From an uncultured Jeotgalicoccus sp. (GTDB lineage: Bacteria > Bacillota > Bacilli > Staphylococcales > Salinicoccaceae): 7,959 nt of DNA. The stretch is from NCBI GenBank assembly GCA_947631305.1, contig CANRKV010000072.1, forward strand, positions 1-7,959, in the 5' to 3' direction. Positions within the stretch are counted from its first letter, which is position 1. Each line of letters opens with the position of its first letter. The notes beneath the pieces are model-generated. The model ran no database searches. It was given only the letters and a program-made list of their open reading frames with translations, and was not told where the DNA came from. The translations under genes and the position numbers were made by a program. Below, piece by piece: positions 4,553-7,959 of the stretch.

Positions 4553-7381
4553 ATGAAAAATCCATTCATCAGTATCAGAGGTGCAAGAGAGAATAATTTA
4601 AAAGGTATCGATTTAGATATTCCGAGAGATCAGCTCGTCGTTATGACGGGCTTATCAGGTTCCGGTAAATCGTCACTTGCTTTCGATACGATTTATGCCG
4701 AAGGCCAGCGGCGCTATGTTGAGTCACTCAGTTCATATGCACGCCAGTTTTTAGGACAGATGTCGAAACCTGACGTCGATGCGATTGAAGGACTGTCACC
4801 GGCAATATCAATTGACCAGAAAACGACGAGCAATAACCCGCGTTCAACTGTGTCGACGATTACGGAAATATATGATTACTTAAGATTGCTTTATGCACGT
4901 GCCGGAACACCGTATTGTCCGATTCACGGCATTGAAATTTCATCCCAGACAATCGAAGAAATGACCGACATTGTGATGCAGCTGCCGGAACGTAGCCGCA
5001 TTCAGATATTCGCACCATTAATGCGGGGTAAAAAAGGACAGCATAAAAAATTAATAACTGATTTAAGCAAAGAAGGCTACGCACGTGTCGTCGTTGACGG
5101 AGACATGTTTGATATAGAAGAAGTACCTGAGCTCAGTAAAAATAAAAAACACGACGTAGATGTTGTGATTGACAGGCTTGCAGTCAGAGAAGGAATCGAG
5201 ACACGTCTCAGCGATTCGCTGCAGGTGGCCCTGGAGAAATCCGGCGGTAACGTCACAATTAATGTAATAGACGGCGAAGACCTGCATTTCTCCGAAAACT
5301 TTTCATGTCCGGAGTGCGGTTTTACGATTTCGGAACTTGAACCGCGTCTGTTTTCATTTAATGCGCCGTACGGTGCATGTGCAGAGTGCGACGGGCTCGG
5401 TATGAAAATGTCAGTCGATGAGGCACTGGTTGTTCCAGATCAGGAAATATCATTGAATGACGGTGCGATTATTACATGGCAGCCGATCAGTTCGACATAT
5501 TATACGCAGCTGTTAACACAGGCGGCAGACTATTATAATATCGATATGACTGTACCGTTTAAAAAATTAAGCGATAAAGAACAGGATATTATTTTTAACG
5601 GCGGCGAAGATGAAATTAAATTTAAATTCGCCCAGGATAACGGTGTAGTACGCGAACGCAAAATGGCGTTTGAAGGCGTGCTGAAAAATATCGACAGACG
5701 ATATAATGAGAGTCCTTCCGAATATACGAGAAATGTTATGGGTCAGTATATGCGGGAAAGTGAATGCAAACGCTGTGACGGATATCGTTTAAACGATGAG
5801 GCGCTCGCAGTGAAAGTAAATGATACGCATATCGGGCAGGTCGTCGAGCGATCTGTTAAGGACGGCATTGATTTTTTCGACAATATTTCTTTATCGGCGC
5901 AAAACGAAGAAATTGCAGAACCAATATTAAAAGAAATCGACAGCAGGCTGTCATTTTTAAGAAACGTCGGCCTCGATTATTTAACATTGAACAGAAAAAG
6001 CGGCACGTTATCAGGCGGGGAAGCACAGCGCATCCGTCTTGCCACACAAATCGGTTCACGTCTAAGCGGTGTGCTGTATATTCTTGATGAACCGTCCATC
6101 GGACTGCATCAGCGCGATAATGAACGATTAATCAATACTTTAAAAGATATGAGAGAGCTTGGTAACACACTGATTGTCGTTGAACACGATGAAGATACGA
6201 TGCTCGCGAGTGATTACTTAATCGATATCGGTCCGGGTGCGGGAGAACACGGCGGCGAGGTTGTATCCTACGGGACACCTGAAGAAGTTATGGCAGACGA
6301 TAATTCATTAACGGGACAGTATTTAAGCGGCAAACGTGAAATTGCACTGCCGGAAAATTATCGTAAACCGGATAAGAAAAAAGCGTTTAAGATTAAAGGT
6401 GCCAGAGAAAACAATCTGAAAAATATCGACGTCAATATTCCTCTCGGTGTGCTGAATCTCATTACCGGTGTGTCCGGTTCAGGGAAGAGTACACTGGTTA
6501 ACGAAATTTTATATAAGAGTCTGCATCACCAGCTCTATAAAACGAAAGAAGTACCGGGCGAACATGATAAAGTCGAAGGCATCGAGCATATCGATAAAAT
6601 TATCGATATCGATCAGTCTCCGATTGGCCGTACACCGCGCAGTAACCCTGCGACTTACACAGGCGTGTTTGATAATATCAGAGACGTCTTCGCTCAGACG
6701 AACGAAGCAAAAGTCAGAGGGTACCAGAAAGGCCGTTTCAGCTTTAACGTTAAGGGCGGCCGCTGTGAAGCATGCCGCGGCGACGGTATACTCCGCATAG
6801 AAATGCATTTTCTGCCGGATGTTTTCGTTCCCTGTGAAGTGTGTCACGGAAAACGCTATAACAGAGAAACGCTTGAAGTAAAATATAAAGACAAAAGCAT
6901 AGCAGATGTGTTAAAAATGACAGTAGAAGAAGCATATTATTTCTTTGAAAATCTGCCTAAAATCAAACGTAAAATTAAAACACTGGTCGATGTTGGTTTA
7001 GGATATGTACGTCTCGGACAGCCGGCGACAACATTGTCAGGCGGGGAAGCGCAGCGTGTGAAACTGGCGAGCGAACTGCACAGACGCTCGAACGGCAAGA
7101 CGCTTTATATTCTCGATGAACCGACGACAGGACTGCACTCAGAAGATATTAAAAACTTAATTGGTGTGATTCAGCGTCTCGTTGAGCAGGGGGATACTGT
7201 TGTAATTATTGAACATAATCTCGATGTAATCAAAGTGGCGGATCATATTATTGATCTCGGGCCGGAAGGCGGCGAAGGTGGCGGAAACATCGTCGTAAGT
7301 GGTACAGTAGAAGATGTAATTGCCAATGAAAACAGCCACACAGGACATCATCTTAAGAAGTGGTTAACCAGAAACCATTAG
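4553..7381 (+). CDS. uvrA: Excinuclease ABC subunit A, UvrA
   Basis: This 942-residue protein is a complete UvrA, the dimeric ABC-type ATPase that finds DNA lesions and loads UvrB. It has two ATP-binding modules. The first has Walker A GLSGSGKS (33-40), signature LSGGEAQR (487-494) and Walker B LYILDEPS (508-515). The second has Walker A GVSGSGKS (639-646), signature LSGGEAQR (828-835) and Walker B LYILDEPT (851-858). Zinc-binding cysteines are in place: C252/C255 with C276/C279, C405/C408 in ECKRC (perhaps with C122/H125), and C738/C741 with C761/C764; the last module contributes to DNA binding. GARENNLK occurs at the start of both halves (10-17 and 616-623), reflecting the ancient internal duplication. 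It starts 5 bases after the uvrB stop, so the two are probably translationally coupled and share the LexA-controlled promoter. Length and motifs are normal for Firmicutes. Confidence 0.99.
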   Translation: MKNPFISIRGARENNLKGIDLDIPRDQLVVMTGLSGSGKSSLAFDTIYAEGQRRYVESLSSYARQFLGQMSKPDVDAIEGLSPAISIDQKTTSNNPRSTVSTITEIYDYLRLLYARAGTPYCPIHGIEISSQTIEEMTDIVMQLPERSRIQIFAPLMRGKKGQHKKLITDLSKEGYARVVVDGDMFDIEEVPELSKNKKHDVDVVIDRLAVREGIETRLSDSLQVALEKSGGNVTINVIDGEDLHFSENFSCPECGFTISELEPRLFSFNAPYGACAECDGLGMKMSVDEALVVPDQEISLNDGAIITWQPISSTYYTQLLTQAADYYNIDMTVPFKKLSDKEQDIIFNGGEDEIKFKFAQDNGVVRERKMAFEGVLKNIDRRYNESPSEYTRNVMGQYMRESECKRCDGYRLNDEALAVKVNDTHIGQVVERSVKDGIDFFDNISLSAQNEEIAEPILKEIDSRLSFLRNVGLDYLTLNRKSGTLSGGEAQRIRLATQIGSRLSGVLYILDEPSIGLHQRDNERLINTLKDMRELGNTLIVVEHDEDTMLASDYLIDIGPGAGEHGGEVVSYGTPEEVMADDNSLTGQYLSGKREIALPENYRKPDKKKAFKIKGARENNLKNIDVNIPLGVLNLITGVSGSGKSTLVNEILYKSLHHQLYKTKEVPGEHDKVEGIEHIDKIIDIDQSPIGRTPRSNPATYTGVFDNIRDVFAQTNEAKVRGYQKGRFSFNVKGGRCEACRGDGILRIEMHFLPDVFVPCEVCHGKRYNRETLEVKYKDKSIADVLKMTVEEAYYFFENLPKIKRKIKTLVDVGLGYVRLGQPATTLSGGEAQRVKLASELHRRSNGKTLYILDEPTTGLHSEDIKNLIGVIQRLVEQGDTVVIIEHNLDVIKVADHIIDLGPEGGEGGGNIVVSGTVEDVIANENSHTGHHLKKWLTRNH

Positions 7382-7385
7382 GAGG
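7381..7385 (+). promoter_or_regulatory. Ribosome binding site for the GTG-started YvlB-like gene
   Basis: A perfect GGAGG begins on the last base of the uvrA stop codon and ends 8 bases before the GTG at 7394. It supports that GTG over any internal ATG. Confidence 0.85.
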
Positions 7386-7393
7386 TAATATCA

Positions 7394-7959
7394 GTGGAAA
7401 GTAAAGAGCGCATTTTAAAAATGCTTGAAGAAGGCAAGATAACTTCCGAAGAAGCAATCGAACTGATGTCGGCATTAAACTCGAAATCAGAACCGGAAGC
7501 TAAAGGAACAGGGAAACATGATGAACGGGATTCGTCCGGCAACTCTGAATCAAGCGGATTATTCGGTGACTATGTCGGCCAGTTTGTCGATGAGTTTAAT
7601 AAGTACGTCAACAAAGATAAAGTTAATGACACGTATACGAACGTAAAAAGTAAATTTGGTACTCAGCGTCAGGCAAAACAGATGTTTGACGGACTCGAAA
7701 AAGCATTTGACTCAGTTGGATCATCTTTTGATTCAGTATTCTCACAGGGTCCGAAAAACCGTTTAATTGAAACGGTTGATACTCCCTTCAGCAGCGTTTC
7801 AGTAGATATTGCGAATGGTAACGTTGAGCTGAAAAAAGCGGAACGCGGCAATGTTGTAAAATTTGAAGTCACACCATTTTACAGAAAACTGGATACGAAG
7901 AAAAATTACTTCCAGGATATAATCTGTGATGTTAAAAATGACGAGCTCGTTATCGTGTC
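7394..7959 (+). CDS. yvlB: YvlB-like DUF4097 protein, envelope-stress type (3' partial)
   Basis: The first 188 residues are visible; the gene runs off the right edge. Residues 1-29 (KERILKMLEEGKITSEEAIEL) form the short helical N-terminal domain shared by B. subtilis YvlB and enterococcal LiaX. Residues 30-55 are a polar linker. Residues 56-118 are likely helical, with repeated aromatics (LFGDYVGQFVDEF, SFDSVFS). From about residue 123 a beta-rich DUF4097 region begins (DTPFSSVSVDIANGNVEL), matching YvlB around its FSSVELQIANG block as I recall it. LiaX senses membrane-active antibiotics in enterococci; the function of YvlB itself is not settled. No signal peptide or membrane segment is seen. 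In B. subtilis yvlB lies just ahead of yvlC, yvlD and hprK, so those are candidates for the sequence beyond the edge. The GTG start is 12 bases after uvrA with no terminator or clear promoter between, so it is probably co-transcribed with uvrBA. Confidence 0.85.
   Translation, partial: MESKERILKMLEEGKITSEEAIELMSALNSKSEPEAKGTGKHDERDSSGNSESSGLFGDYVGQFVDEFNKYVNKDKVNDTYTNVKSKFGTQRQAKQMFDGLEKAFDSVGSSFDSVFSQGPKNRLIETVDTPFSSVSVDIANGNVELKKAERGNVVKFEVTPFYRKLDTKKNYFQDIICDVKNDELVIV

Noticed and set aside
6468..6847. Open frames of about 110 residues on both strands inside uvrA
   Set aside because: They lie wholly within a strongly conserved uvrA segment with Walker A and zinc cysteines, have no recognisable domain, and are shadows of its codon pattern.
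7669..7872. Reverse-strand frame inside the YvlB-like gene
   Set aside because: No recognisable domain, and the + strand frame has the ribosome binding site and conserved family blocks.
1..7959. A mobile element, phage defence system, CRISPR array or riboswitch
   Set aside because: I saw no transposase, integrase, terminal inverted repeats, spaced direct repeats, or structured leader; intergenic gaps are all under 220 bases and mostly explained.

Overview
The window looks like a chromosomal housekeeping region of a low-GC Gram-positive coccus, most likely Staphylococcaceae or a close relative such as the Jeotgalicoccus/Salinicoccus group. The evidence is the staphylococcal SsaA-type CHAP domain, the order csbA-uvrB-uvrA, strong GGAGG-type ribosome binding sites, and a Bacillus/Staphylococcus-type LexA box ahead of uvrB. 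The genus is an inference. All recognised genes lie on the + strand, and I see no mobile element, tRNA, rRNA, CRISPR array or integration scar.

Layout. Bases 1-524 hold the C-terminal part of a secreted CHAP-domain peptidoglycan hydrolase. It begins inside an Ala/Glu/Gln-rich repeat and is followed by a strong intrinsic terminator (542-590). Bases 742-912 encode a 56-residue single-span membrane protein of unknown function. From 1022, behind an extended -10 promoter, come a membrane-anchored thioredoxin-like protein with a CEPC active site (1022-1609), a YfbR-like HD-domain nucleotidase that starts on the next base (1610-2245), and the small membrane protein CsbA (2251-2496). A LexA box at 2504-2517 overlaps the -35 of a promoter that drives uvrB (2574-4547) and uvrA (4553-7381). 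The last gene (7394 to the window end) starts from a GTG 12 bases after uvrA and is a YvlB-like DUF4097 protein, cut by the edge.

How the genes fit together. UvrA and UvrB are the damage-recognition and damage-verification proteins of nucleotide excision repair and are visibly placed under SOS control. The HD nucleotidase acts, by family, on deoxynucleoside monophosphates, so it may clean up nucleotide pools. The CHAP hydrolase, the thioredoxin-like protein, CsbA and the YvlB-like protein are all expected at or outside the membrane. The YvlB-like gene has no visible promoter or terminator separating it from uvrA, so SOS read-through into an envelope-stress gene is possible.

I found no clear undescribed multi-gene system here. 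The points most worth a second look are the unrecognised 56-residue membrane protein, the ResA-like thioredoxin abutting a nucleotidase, the Trp-to-Cys change at the substrate pocket of the nucleotidase, and the coupling of uvrA to a YvlB/LiaX-like gene.
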